Shown one piece after another: positions 35,218 through 44,131 of a stretch of DNA of 64,000 nucleotides. Origin of the DNA: M3007 sp964484205 (lineage in GTDB: Bacteria; Bacteroidota; Bacteroidia; Chitinophagales; Saprospiraceae); contig CAZAEZ010000021.1 in assembly GCA_964484205.1 (NCBI GenBank), forward strand, positions 38,538-102,537. The letters are read 5' to 3'. A model generated the notes under the pieces. It saw nothing but the letters and a program-made list of their open reading frames with translations, did no database searches and was not told where the DNA came from. The position numbers and the translations under genes were made by a program. Numbering within the stretch: position 1 is the first letter of the stretch; each line of letters starts with the position of its first letter.

Positions 35218-35814
35218 ATGACCACCCCGGGTATTTTACTTTTCACTTTTCTGGCTGCGTTTTGGCAGGGCCCTGCCGCGCCCGCAGGCGATGGAAAAAT
35301 TTATTTAAAAAACCCCTCCTTCGAAGATGCCCCGCGCGCCTCAACCTGCCCCGATGGCTGGGCTTCGTACACCCGCGGCAGTACGCCCGACATCATGCCC
35401 GGCGCCTGGGGGGTGCATGTGCCGGCACAGGAAGGCAACACCTGTGTGGCGCTGGTAACGCGGGAAGACGGTACCCGGGAAGATATTTCCCAACGCCTGC
35501 CGGAGCCCTTGAAGTCGGGCACCTGCTACACCATCACCATCTACCTGGCGCACTCCGCCCAATATGTCGGGTACAACCACCCTACCCGCTTGCGTATCTG
35601 GGGCAGCACAGGTCAGGCGAAACAACAACTCCTCGCTACGTCAACCCTGATCGACCATTCGGGGTGGAAGTCGTATAAATTCCAGTTCGTTCCCAACCAC
35701 AACATGCAGTTCATCACCTTCGAAGCGTATTTCGCGCCCGGCGCCTTGTTTCATTACCGGGGCAATTTGCTCCTCGACAACTGCTCGCCGATCGAACGCT
35801 GTGACAGAGCGTGA
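35218..35814 (+). CDS. Secreted hypothetical protein with galactose-binding-like (CBM-type) beta-sandwich
   Basis: The 198-residue product has a signal peptide (GILLFTFLAAFWQGPAAPA) and then a sequence typical of jelly-roll binding modules: IYLKNPSFEDAP, DGWASYTRGSTPDIMPG, GNTCVALVTREDGTREDISQ, CYTITIYLAHSA, and FVPNHNMQFITFEAYF. Comparable Bacteroidota proteins carry this module at the head of larger gliding or OmpA-type proteins; here it stands alone with no other domain. Ligand is unknown. The TGA stop is immediately followed by a GAGTGCG repeat. Confidence 0.72.
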   Translation: MTTPGILLFTFLAAFWQGPAAPAGDGKIYLKNPSFEDAPRASTCPDGWASYTRGSTPDIMPGAWGVHVPAQEGNTCVALVTREDGTREDISQRLPEPLKSGTCYTITIYLAHSAQYVGYNHPTRLRIWGSTGQAKQQLLATSTLIDHSGWKSYKFQFVPNHNMQFITFEAYFAPGALFHYRGNLLLDNCSPIERCDRA

Positions 35815-35815
35815 T

Positions 35816-35880
35816 TCGAGTGCGGAGTGCGGAGTGCGGAGTACGGAGTGCGGAGTGTCCAACTTTCAGGGGGAGGTGAA
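35816..35880. repeat. GAGTGCG-heptamer element, half copy
   Basis: Heptamers (CGAGTGCGGAGTGCGGAG...) are followed by the core GTCCAACTTTCAGGGGGAGG. This is the left arm and core of the element found complete at 44534-44623 and 58455-58606. The right arm is missing; the O-antigen ligase stop begins 9 nt later. Confidence 0.75.
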
Positions 35881-35888
35881 AATCGGGT

Positions 35889-37391
35889 TTATTTTTTATT
35901 GCGATGCAGATCGGTGTTTACGATGATGGCTGCGCAAATAAAAAACAGGGAGCCGATTTTGTCGGTTTCCACAAAATCGTTCATCAGCATGAGCATGGCG
36001 ATGAGCATGAAACTGAGCAACGCCGCCACCAGTACTCTTCGGCTTGCGGGGTCGGGCGTGCGATGGTAAATTTGCTGCCCCTTGAATATGACTATCAGGC
36101 AAAAAATTAAAAAAAACACCAGCCCCGGCACACCCTGCTCCACCGTGACCATCAGGTAATAATTGTGAATACCCGAGCGCTCGGGGTTGTCGCTCACATA
36201 GGTTTTAAAACTGGTAACGGTGTAATTCCGGTAATTGAAATAAAAATTACCCGGCCCGAAACCCGTGTACGGTTTGTCCCGGATCATGTAGGCCGCGGCC
36301 ACCCAGCGATACACCCGCTCCATGATGGAAATGTCTTCCAGTTTGGTCGTCGCTTCCAGCAGATTGTCAAAACGGGTGTGTGAAACTGCCCGTTCGTAGT
36401 CGGGGGCAAATTCCAGCCAGTTGTCGCGGCTGGTCACCGTCACCACCAGGGCCGTGAACACCAGGGTGAAGGCGAGCATGCTGATTTTAATGAGTTTGCG
36501 GCGGATCAGCCAGTAAATCCCCACGGCTGCCAGCAAAGCAACATACGCCGCCCGGGTGTAGGCAAAGTTGATCCCAAAAAGCAACACCGCAACACCGCCC
36601 GCCAGTACCCACCAGGCGCCGGAATAACGCCGGTACCAATACGTGCCGTACCAGACAAAAGGCAGGAAAATAGCGAGCAGGCAGGCATACATCACGTGGT
36701 TGCGGTAGAACGGTCCCATAACATAATTCACCTCCCGAAACGAAAAGCCGTGCGGCGCATGGCGTACCAAAACGGTAAGCACCGTAAAAAGCAGGGGAAT
36801 AAAAAACCACCACAGAAATTTTTTGAAATCGCGCGCCTCCTGCAACAAATGGGCCGCCAGCAGGTAAAAAACCAGCACGTACCAGCCTTTTGCCAACAAA
36901 AATTTGAACGACACTAAAAAATCGGTCGACCCAAGTACCGCAACAGCCGTCCAGATCAAATGCGCCAGCAGGGCCAGCGATACCGGGTGGCGCACAAAAC
37001 GCGCATCTACCGCCCGCCAGTTTCGCAAAAACCAGCCGATCGACACCAGTGTCAGCAGCCACATCAGCGGCTCAGAAGGCAGGTCGGTGCCCAGCCCCCC
37101 CGGCAGCTCCATCTCGATCGAAAGTGGAATACAGGCCAACATCAGGAAAAATACCTTCCTGAAATCGACCACCGCCAGCCAAAGGACCAAAGCCGCTACC
37201 GGAATACCCGCCAGCCACCACATTTGCAGGTAAATGGCAGCCCAAAGGCAGCCCAACAGGAGCACGACCAAAGCGCCCACCAGCCAGCGCTGCGGATGAT
37301 TGGCAGGAAGTGCAAGGAATATGTCGGGTTGGAAACGCATCAGTTTGTTTTGCAATAAGCGGATTCCCATTTCAGGAAAAACACGCATCAC
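35889..37391 (-). CDS. O-antigen ligase / polymerase family (WaaL/Wzy-C) membrane protein
   Basis: The 500-residue protein has about twelve membrane helices and the Wzy_C signature region in the C-terminal half. There a large extracytoplasmic loop (about 310-410) includes ERVYRWVAAAYMIRDKPYTG and FGPGNFYFNYR, then the conserved SGIHNYYLMVTVEQGVPGL with its His. Such enzymes polymerise or ligate surface polysaccharide on undecaprenyl carriers. It overlaps the Wzz-like gene by 4 nt, so both act in the same pathway. Confidence 0.85.
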   Translation of the reverse strand: MMRVFPEMGIRLLQNKLMRFQPDIFLALPANHPQRWLVGALVVLLLGCLWAAIYLQMWWLAGIPVAALVLWLAVVDFRKVFFLMLACIPLSIEMELPGGLGTDLPSEPLMWLLTLVSIGWFLRNWRAVDARFVRHPVSLALLAHLIWTAVAVLGSTDFLVSFKFLLAKGWYVLVFYLLAAHLLQEARDFKKFLWWFFIPLLFTVLTVLVRHAPHGFSFREVNYVMGPFYRNHVMYACLLAIFLPFVWYGTYWYRRYSGAWWVLAGGVAVLLFGINFAYTRAAYVALLAAVGIYWLIRRKLIKISMLAFTLVFTALVVTVTSRDNWLEFAPDYERAVSHTRFDNLLEATTKLEDISIMERVYRWVAAAYMIRDKPYTGFGPGNFYFNYRNYTVTSFKTYVSDNPERSGIHNYYLMVTVEQGVPGLVFFLIFCLIVIFKGQQIYHRTPDPASRRVLVAALLSFMLIAMLMLMNDFVETDKIGSLFFICAAIIVNTDLHRNKK

Positions 37392-38521
37392 GCCGCCCCC
37401 TTAATTGCTTTCCAGCGAATATCTTTATACGAATCGGCAACCAGGGCCGCAAGCACGGTAAACAGAAAGGCGCCAACAAGCGATGCCAAAACGATAATGC
37501 TTCGCTTGGGCCGGCTTTTGATCAGCGGTACTTCGGCTGTTTCGACCACCAGCACCGCCGGGATGTCCGTGTTGTAGGTTGCCAGGATTTGATTGTAGCG
37601 CTCCAGGTCGTAACTCAATTGTTTGCGCGACTGAAAATGCAGGTCCTGCAACACAGCAATCTGCGGCGAGCCTTCATTGAACCGTTTGATGGTCATGTTG
37701 TCGCTACCTGCTCCGGATGCTGCATTCATGAGTTGCTGGCGTTGCCGTTCGTAGGCTTTCAGGTTGGCCCGGATGTAGGCGATTGTATCGCGGGGAATAC
37801 TGGAATCAGGTTCCAGCACTTCGAGTTTGGCCCGGTTGCGCGCGATTTCCGACTCGGCTTTGGTCAACTGCTCCGAAAGCTGCTCTCCCTGGGCTGTCGG
37901 CGCATAAATGCCGTAGTACGCTTGCGTTCGGCGCAAGCTATCGCCCAAAAGTTCCAGTTCAGCTTTTTTGCGTTTAATGTTGCCTTCAAATGCCTTGAGC
38001 AGGGTCCCCTGGCTTTCCTGGATCAGCCGTTGGGCGATGGTGTTGATTTTCTGACGGGCCGCATTGGCCATCTCGGCAGCCATCCGGGGGTCCGTATCCT
38101 CCATGTTCAGTTCAATCGCATCGTTTTTATTTTTCTGCGCATTGTACAGCGCGCGGAAAACCTGCCGCACTTTGAAAGGCCCCTGTTTACTCGCCGAATC
38201 GATGCCGTAATGCGCATACAAGTTGAACGCTTGCACCATAAAATCTTCCAGTTCTTTGCTCACCGCAATTTCAGACAAACGGTCAAGGTCGCGGTCGGAG
38301 CCGTAATAGTCCGTTACCTGGCCGGTATTGCCAAACATCAGTTCCGGGTTGGCCAGTTGTGGGCTGGCCGGGTAGAAGATGGTCGTCGCCTGGTAATAAT
38401 TGTCGAGCAACAGGGAGAATCCTATGCTACCGGCCAAGGCCAAAATGCAGACATTTCGGATTGTTTTGCGCCATTGGTAAATGGTTTGCAAGACCCCAAG
38501 AAGGTTGTCGCGGTTTTCCAT
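37388..38521 (-). CDS. Wzz-type polysaccharide chain-length / export protein
   Basis: The 377-residue protein has two membrane helices flanking a long periplasmic coiled coil: helix 1 near 22-42, coiled coil about 150-270, helix 2 near 345-365 after VPLIKSRPKRSIIVLASL. That is the polysaccharide copolymerase layout (Wzz/GNVR). There is no fused tyrosine kinase. It shares an operon and a 4-nt overlap with the O-antigen ligase-like gene. A TACTTTTG -7 box lies 30 nt upstream. Confidence 0.85.
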   Translation of the reverse strand: MENRDNLLGVLQTIYQWRKTIRNVCILALAGSIGFSLLLDNYYQATTIFYPASPQLANPELMFGNTGQVTDYYGSDRDLDRLSEIAVSKELEDFMVQAFNLYAHYGIDSASKQGPFKVRQVFRALYNAQKNKNDAIELNMEDTDPRMAAEMANAARQKINTIAQRLIQESQGTLLKAFEGNIKRKKAELELLGDSLRRTQAYYGIYAPTAQGEQLSEQLTKAESEIARNRAKLEVLEPDSSIPRDTIAYIRANLKAYERQRQQLMNAASGAGSDNMTIKRFNEGSPQIAVLQDLHFQSRKQLSYDLERYNQILATYNTDIPAVLVVETAEVPLIKSRPKRSIIVLASLVGAFLFTVLAALVADSYKDIRWKAIKGAA

Positions 38522-38550
38522 ATTTTTTGATCGAGTATGTAATTGGGGCG

Positions 38551-38558
38551 CAAAAGTA
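38551..38558 (-). promoter_or_regulatory. Candidate -7 box of the Wzz/ligase operon
   Basis: The minus strand reads TACTTTTG (TAnnTTTG). The -33 candidate TTG is about 25 nt upstream, a little long. Confidence 0.5.
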
Positions 38559-38699
38559 GGAAATACAAACCGCCCGGCGCGAACAACACACCGGGCGATT
38601 TGCAGGTTCCGGCTCTGGGCGGAACGTATATTGGCAGTGGAATGCTGCCCGTAAACTTGTCAAGAAATTAGGCTGATCTAAAACGAAATGCGTGGCAAG

Positions 38700-39740
38700 C
38701 TATGCCGCCTGCCATTCTTCCAGCAACCGGGCCGCCTCTGTGGAGCCCATTTTTGCTGCCGCTTGCAAGTCAAACGCATATTCGGGTTTGCCAATGCGGT
38801 GCATCGCAATGGCGCGCTGCAACAGTCCGTCGGCCTCCGGCACCAGTTCTATACCGGAAGGGTACGACAGCGTTTGGTCGAAAGCCTCAAGCGCTGCGGG
38901 GGCATCATTCAGCGCCAGCAGCGCTTTACCCAGTAAATACGCGGCACGGCGGCGGCGTGGAAAATTGGGGTCGTCCTCCGGAAAATTGCGTTTCAGGTAC
39001 AACCGCAATTCGTAGGCCGCTTCTTTGTATTTTTTTGCGTGAAAAAGACATTCGCCTTTTTTTAACCGGGCCAGCCAATGCAACGGTTGCAATGCCAGGG
39101 AAGACTTCACGGCCTTTTCAAAATCCAGAAAAGCGCCGTCCCATTCGTTTTTCAACATCTTGATTTTGCCGCTTCCGTAATACGCATCGGGGTTATTGGG
39201 GTTAAACCGGATGCTCTTCGAGAAATCGCGCAGGGCGTCGTTGAAATTTTTCAATTTATAATTCACGTAGCCCCGGCGCTCGTAGGCCAGTGCATGGCGC
39301 TCGTATTTTTCAATAGCCCGGCTCAGGGCCTCGGTAGCTTCCAATTCTTTTCCACCCTCCTCGATGAGCGTGCGCCCGCGCCGGTACTCCTGCACGGCCA
39401 CTTTGTCGGAATCGGGCTCAATATTCTGGGTATCCAGCAGGCTGCCGTCGTCGATACACCAGGCCCAGATATTACCGGCCACCGCAAATTGGGCGATCTC
39501 TTCCAAAAGCGCCGTTGTGCTGCGGTAGGCTTTTTCAGAATTCATGATCTTTTGCTGCGGCACCGTCAGGGAATAGTCTTCTTCCGAAAACACATCTTCC
39601 GCTTTAAACAGAATATCTGTTTTGAAATACGTTTCCAAACGGTTCTGCCAGTGGCGCAGCACCATTTCAAACGTACGGGGGTTACCGAACTCAAGCCGGC
39701 CCTTAAAAATCAATTTTAAAAATTGTGTCGTAGTATTCAT
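38700..39740 (-). CDS. Tetratricopeptide repeat protein, cytoplasmic
   Basis: The 346-residue protein has no signal peptide. The N-terminal 110 residues are unrecognised. TPR helices run from about 115 to 335: ATEALSRAIEKYERHALAYERRG, NDALRDFSKSIRFNPNNPDA and PAALEAFDQTLSYPSGIELV represent consecutive units, ending in a Sel1-like GSTEAARLLEEW. It probably mediates protein contacts. ATG at 39740 (MNTTTQFLKLIF) is preferred; an in-frame ATG 15 codons earlier is possible. Confidence 0.72.
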   Translation of the reverse strand: MNTTTQFLKLIFKGRLEFGNPRTFEMVLRHWQNRLETYFKTDILFKAEDVFSEEDYSLTVPQQKIMNSEKAYRSTTALLEEIAQFAVAGNIWAWCIDDGSLLDTQNIEPDSDKVAVQEYRRGRTLIEEGGKELEATEALSRAIEKYERHALAYERRGYVNYKLKNFNDALRDFSKSIRFNPNNPDAYYGSGKIKMLKNEWDGAFLDFEKAVKSSLALQPLHWLARLKKGECLFHAKKYKEAAYELRLYLKRNFPEDDPNFPRRRRAAYLLGKALLALNDAPAALEAFDQTLSYPSGIELVPEADGLLQRAIAMHRIGKPEYAFDLQAAAKMGSTEAARLLEEWQAA

Positions 39741-40372
39741 CCTGCCTGCTGTTTGACTAAATCCGTTTTCAATCCGGGTTGACATGGGATCCAGGTATTC
39801 ATGGGTATTTAAGGCAAAAAGCTTGACGTTTTACGGCATGTTTGAAGGCCGCAAAATAGCGTCGGGATAACCTTGCGTTGCTGCCTTTTTATGCCCTTCG
39901 ATTATTTAAGATCAAACAAATTCCAGGACAAAAAGCCAGACAACGAGCAACACGACAACCTAAAAAACGGCTTGCCGTGTATTAAATTTCCACAAAATCA
40001 TTTTTCGAAGCCCTTTTCGGTAGGATTATCGGTCGAAGCACTTGGTTGACCGGACGAAAAGGAACGCTTTCCCAAAAGAGTAACAAATATCCGGCAAAAT
40101 GGGTTCAAAAACAAATGTTTAAGGAAAGAAAATAAGCTAAATTATTTGTTTATAAATAAATCGCATAAATTTTATTCTGTTTAGCGGCGCTGCTCCGGGT
40201 AGTTTGCCAAACAAAATGGCGAAAGTGCTGTGCGCTCTTCGGCAAAGCATGCCGTTAGGACACAAAGATATTTTTATGCATTTTAGCGCCGTTTTTTATT
40301 CTGCTCCATTGCCAAGCCCTTAAAAAGTCAAATTGTTTTAAATTTTAAGGTGTAGTGTAATTCTATTGTCAA
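39741..40372. other. AT-rich non-coding divergent region
   Basis: A 632-nt stretch with no coding frame that looks real. It is visibly more AT-rich than its surroundings. A TATCTTTG on the minus strand (40263-40270) is a -7 candidate but would give a leader over 500 nt. No repeat family found elsewhere in the window was recognised in it. Confidence 0.4.
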
Positions 40373-42256
40373 ATGCAGGAAAAAAGGTTATTCGACTATC
40401 TCTACGATCAACTGGAATCGTACCCGCAGGAAAAAGCCTTCGGGCACAACGTAGCCGGGCAATGGCAGTATTTTTCTACGGCCGAAATGGTGCGCCGCGT
40501 CAACAGGGCCAGTCGCGGACTCCTGGAACTTGGCCTGCAACCGGGCGACAAAGTTGCCACCGTCGTGTACCAAACCAGCCCGGACTGGGTAGTTCTGGAG
40601 TTTGCCATGGGCCAAATCGGTGTGCTCAATGTGCCGATGTACCCTACGATCAGCGCCCGGGAATACCAATACATTCTGCAGGAATCCGAAGCAAAATATT
40701 GCTTCGTCGGGGGGGGCGACTTATACGACAAAGTGTTGGCCGCCAAAGCCAACCTGCCCGGCCTGATCGAAATTCTCAGCTTTGTTGGACACCCCGATGT
40801 GCGAAACTGGAACGTCTTGCTGGGGCCGGAATCAACCACCGAATCGGCAGAACAACAGGCCGACACCCCGGAAGCGCCAGCCAGCCTGTCGTATGAAATT
40901 TACCCCGAAGTCGAACGTATCAAAGCCACCATACGCCCCGACCAGGTGATGACGCTGGTGTATACCTCCGGCACTACCGGCAACCCCAAAGGCGTGATGC
41001 TGACGCACTCCAATGCCGTGTTCAATATTGAAGCGCTCCGCAAATTCCTGCCCTTCGAACCCGGCGACCGCGTGCTCAGCTTCCTGCCGGTAAGCCATAT
41101 TTTTGAACGGATTGCCGTGTACGCGTTTACTGCCTTCGGCGGCAGCGTGACCTTTACCGGCACCGACAACCTGGGGGGCGAAAACGGTGATTTGCGCGCC
41201 ATCCGCCCGCATTATTTCACGACAGTACCGCGCTTGTTGGAAAAAGTTTATGAAAAAATCATTGCCCGGGGGCTGGACCTTAGCGGCCCAAAACGCTGGC
41301 TGTTTTTCTGGGCGCTGAAACTTACCGACAACTGGTATTTCGATTACAAACCATCCGGCCTGGCCGCGCTGAAATGGAAAATAGCTGACCGGCTCATTTT
41401 CAGCAAATGGCGGGAAGCGCTCGGCGGCTGTGTCAAAACGATCATCACCGGTGCAAGCGCCTGCCCGCTTCGCGTCATGCGCACGTTCAACGCAGCCGGA
41501 ATTCAGGTCCGCGAAGGATACGGCATGACGGAAGTTGCCCCGGCGCTGAGTTTTAACCGGCCCGAACCCGGCGGCGCTTCTCTGGGCACCGTTGGCCCGC
41601 TGCTCGATGGCGTGACGGTACGCATTGAACCCAGTTCCGACTACCGGCCCGGCGAAGGCGAAATTCTGGCCCAAAGTCCCGGCGTGATGACCGGCTATTT
41701 TAAACAACCGGAGCAAACTGCCGAAGTATTCCGCGAGATCGACGGCGAACGCTGGTTTGCCACCGGCGATATCGGCACCTGGGTGGAAGCGGCCAATGGA
41801 CGGAAATACCTCAAAATCACCGACCGCAAAAAAGAATTGCTGAAAACCAGCCACGGAAAATACATTGCCCCTGCCCCTATCGAATCGGCACTCCGCGAAC
41901 ATTACCTGGTGGAGCAGGCCATGGTGGTCGGCGATGATGTGAAATTTGTATCCGCATTGTTGGTTCCGGCTGAAGAAGGCCTGCGCGACTGGTGCCAGCG
42001 GCACAGCATTCCCTGGACAAACCTGGCCGAAATGATCCGGCTCCCCCAGGTACAGCGCCGCTATGAAATGCTGCTCGAACGACTCAATGCACAATTGAGC
42101 AAATTCGAACAGGTCAAGAAATTCACTTTGTTGGCGGCCCCCTGGGAGCCCGTCAAAGCCGACGGCTCCGAGGCCGAACTCACGCCGACCCTGAAATTGA
42201 AACGCAGGGTTATCCTGAACAAATTCCGGACAGAAATTGAAGCCATGTACAATTAG
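40373..42256 (+). CDS. Long-chain fatty acid-CoA ligase (AMP-dependent synthetase)
   Basis: The 627-residue protein is a full-length ANL-family acyl-CoA ligase of the FAA/LACS branch. P-loop motif TLVYTSGTTGNPKGVMLTH is near residue 200, followed by SFLPVSHIFERI, GYGMTEVAPALSF, WFATGDIGTW and ITDRKKELLKTSHGKYIAP. The last carries the A8 hinge and KTSxGK substitution typical of long-chain ligases. It activates fatty acids with ATP and CoA for beta-oxidation or lipid synthesis. No partner gene is adjacent. Confidence 0.93.
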   Translation: MQEKRLFDYLYDQLESYPQEKAFGHNVAGQWQYFSTAEMVRRVNRASRGLLELGLQPGDKVATVVYQTSPDWVVLEFAMGQIGVLNVPMYPTISAREYQYILQESEAKYCFVGGGDLYDKVLAAKANLPGLIEILSFVGHPDVRNWNVLLGPESTTESAEQQADTPEAPASLSYEIYPEVERIKATIRPDQVMTLVYTSGTTGNPKGVMLTHSNAVFNIEALRKFLPFEPGDRVLSFLPVSHIFERIAVYAFTAFGGSVTFTGTDNLGGENGDLRAIRPHYFTTVPRLLEKVYEKIIARGLDLSGPKRWLFFWALKLTDNWYFDYKPSGLAALKWKIADRLIFSKWREALGGCVKTIITGASACPLRVMRTFNAAGIQVREGYGMTEVAPALSFNRPEPGGASLGTVGPLLDGVTVRIEPSSDYRPGEGEILAQSPGVMTGYFKQPEQTAEVFREIDGERWFATGDIGTWVEAANGRKYLKITDRKKELLKTSHGKYIAPAPIESALREHYLVEQAMVVGDDVKFVSALLVPAEEGLRDWCQRHSIPWTNLAEMIRLPQVQRRYEMLLERLNAQLSKFEQVKKFTLLAAPWEPVKADGSEAELTPTLKLKRRVILNKFRTEIEAMYN

Positions 42257-42303
42257 AGCATGTTGGGGATTTTAACACCGCACCTCGTAGCACTGCTTTT
42301 CCA

Positions 42304-43578
42304 CTACTGCTTTGTGCGGAACAACTCCACCGAGTCTTCCACCACAATTGGTTGGCCGGCATCGCCTACATAAAACGTGTCCCGCTTGATGCGAAACTCG
42401 CGCTGCGCCGTGTCCAGCACCGGCAAGCCATTCAGTGGCAACTGCCGAATCTGTCGGTAAGTAGCCGTATCGATGTGGATATCCGGCCAATGGAAGACGG
42501 TTCCGGCGCCTGCTTTTTTTTCCAAAATTGAAAACGTCGTATTCAGCATGGTTGCTCCGCCAAAATCCAGCGTATCGGCGTACAGTTCGACCAGGCGGGC
42601 CTGGTTAAAAAAAGCATTGCGAAAGCTAACCAGGTGCAGGCTTGCCCGGGTGAAGTTGGTATAATCGAAGGAGGAGCCGCTGAAGTCGCAGTTGTTGAAG
42701 GTGGCTTTATGAAAATTGGCGAAATCAAAACTGGCCGGACTGGCCGAGCCACCCGTAGCCAGCACCCGGGCATCGCGCAGTTGGGCGCCTTCCAGGTTTG
42801 CATTGCGCAAATCGGCGCCGGTCAATGATACCGATTCCAGCACGGCATTGGATAAATTTATATTTCGCAGGTAGGCGCCATCCAGGTTAACATGTTGCAG
42901 GGTGGTATAGGAAAAATCGGCCAGCAAAAAAATCTGATCGTAGGTGCCTTTGCTCAACTTGCTCGCCAGAAGACTGAGCAAAACCTGCCCGCGCTCCGGG
43001 CTGCTCATTTGCGCCGTAATGGAGTCGCCTTCCAGAAAATAGTACGGTTTCAGCGCCTTGGTCAGCGCCACGATCCGCCCCACCAACTGCGGGCTGAGCG
43101 CCCGGCGTCCGGGGTTCATGCGCAATTCCTCGTCCACCTTGTTCAGCACATTGTCGAACAGAAAAACGAGCGAGCTGCGCCGTTCAGCCTCCTGCAGGTA
43201 CGTTTGCTGTTCGATCCGTTTGTTTTGGATGTCCAGCTTTTCATTTTGCTTTTTCAGGTAATACGTTTGCAAACCTGCCAGTACCAGAGGCCCCAGGGCA
43301 ATAAGCACCATGACCGTCCCGACCCGGGTTACCCGCCGCAAGGTGGCATAAAGCACTTTTTTTATGGTTTCACGCTCCAGGCGGCGTTCGGCTACCTCAT
43401 CCACCAGTTGGGTCACACTGCCGTAAAGCGACTTGCCGGCAAAGGTGCGGATCATCAACAATACCAACCTGTTGCGGGTGGTTTTCCGAACCGCCAGCTG
43501 CGCCTCCAGCAATGCCAGGCGTTCACGCAGGCGCCGGTTCTCCTGCTCAAGTTCAGTATGCTTTTCCGAGTTTTCCAT
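42304..43578 (-). CDS. Membrane-anchored pentapeptide-repeat protein
   Basis: The 424-residue protein has an N-terminal coiled coil (HTELEQENRRLRERLALLEA), a membrane helix near 92-110 (VGTVMVLIALGPLVLAGLQT) and a second coiled coil. Pentapeptide repeats occupy about 220-340 (A(D/N)LxN pattern: LDGAYLRNINLSNAVLESVS, ADLRNANLEGAQLRDA, FANFHKATFNNCDFSG). The C-terminal 80 residues are unrecognised. The right-handed beta helix suggests a scaffold role. ATG at 43578 is supported by a promoter at 43601-43633; codons further upstream are read-through of a palindromic repeat. Confidence 0.8.
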   Translation of the reverse strand: MENSEKHTELEQENRRLRERLALLEAQLAVRKTTRNRLVLLMIRTFAGKSLYGSVTQLVDEVAERRLERETIKKVLYATLRRVTRVGTVMVLIALGPLVLAGLQTYYLKKQNEKLDIQNKRIEQQTYLQEAERRSSLVFLFDNVLNKVDEELRMNPGRRALSPQLVGRIVALTKALKPYYFLEGDSITAQMSSPERGQVLLSLLASKLSKGTYDQIFLLADFSYTTLQHVNLDGAYLRNINLSNAVLESVSLTGADLRNANLEGAQLRDARVLATGGSASPASFDFANFHKATFNNCDFSGSSFDYTNFTRASLHLVSFRNAFFNQARLVELYADTLDFGGATMLNTTFSILEKKAGAGTVFHWPDIHIDTATYRQIRQLPLNGLPVLDTAQREFRIKRDTFYVGDAGQPIVVEDSVELFRTKQ

Positions 43579-43600
43579 TTTACAAGCGTTCGCGTTCTGA

Positions 43601-43633
43601 CAAATGTAACGCGAACCGCCGGTTCGCGCCAAA
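43601..43633 (-). promoter_or_regulatory. Promoter of the pentapeptide gene with a palindrome in its spacer
   Basis: Minus-strand -33 TTTG (43630-43633) and -7 TACATTTG (43601-43608) are 21 nt apart. The spacer is almost entirely the hairpin GCGAACC-GGC-GGTTCGC (43611-43627). Confidence 0.6.
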
Positions 43634-43714
43634 ACATGGACAAAGTTGGTTTTACAACGCAGTGAATCGCTGAATGCAGGTACTTTTGTTTCAACTTAAT
43701 TCCCCACTGGTCGT

Positions 43715-43747
43715 TGCAAGCCTGCGGCTTGCCGCGAACCGGAGGTT
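43715..43747. repeat. Double hairpin GCAAGCCTGCGGCTTGC / GCGAACCGGAGGTT, left copy
   Basis: This 33-nt sequence is repeated directly at 44091-44123, so the two copies flank the nested palindrome at 43807-44079. The left copy lacks the closing half of its second hairpin. Confidence 0.7.
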
Positions 43748-43806
43748 GAATATGGCACCACTGTTTTTTTTTTTAATCCGTTGAAAAAAACAAGATTCTC
43801 ATTTCT

Positions 43807-44079
43807 AATTTAACGTGAGTTTTGGATAAGTTTGATCATTAAATTTACGATTACGTGATTTAACATGCATCAATCAGATGTCTCCCTCCGGTCGACATGA
43901 CAACATACGTTCTGCAAACTTCTTTATCAGGTTTTTCGCTACGCTCAAAACTTCCCCAAGCGGTGTGCAAGTTTTGAGCGTAGCGAAAAACCTCATAGAC
44001 CACCTTAAATATCAACGACTTGTCATGTCGACCGGAGGGAGACATTTGCTGAAACTTTATCCAAAACTCACGTTAATTT
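43807..44079. repeat. Nested triple-palindrome MITE-like element
   Basis: Outer arms TTAACGTGAGTTTTGGATAA (from 43810) and its complement (44057-44079, one indel). Middle arms of 25 nt (43878-43902 and 44021-44045, ATGTCTCCCTCCGGTCGACA...) are perfect. Inner arms of 25 nt (43929-43953 and 43969-43993, AGGTTTTTCGCTACGCTCAA...) are perfect with a 15-nt loop. Symmetry makes both strands encode spurious MSPSGRHD / MSTGGRH peptides. Confidence 0.85.
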
Positions 44080-44090
44080 ATCCCCGGTGG

Positions 44091-44128
44091 TGCAAGCCTG
44101 CGGCTTGCCGCGAACCGGAGGTTCGCGA
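44091..44128. repeat. Double hairpin, right copy, abutting a start codon
   Basis: GCAAGC-CTGCG-GCTTGC (44092-44108) and CGCGAACC-GGA-GGTTCGCG (44110-44128). The second ends 3 nt before the ATG of the radical SAM gene, occupying the usual ribosome-binding-site position. Confidence 0.75.
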
Positions 44129-44131
44129 TAC

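Noticed and set aside
35641..35862. Minus-strand frame starting MDTPHSVLRTPHSALESR
   Set aside because: The N terminus is translated GAGTGCG repeat and the rest is antisense to the secreted beta-sandwich gene.
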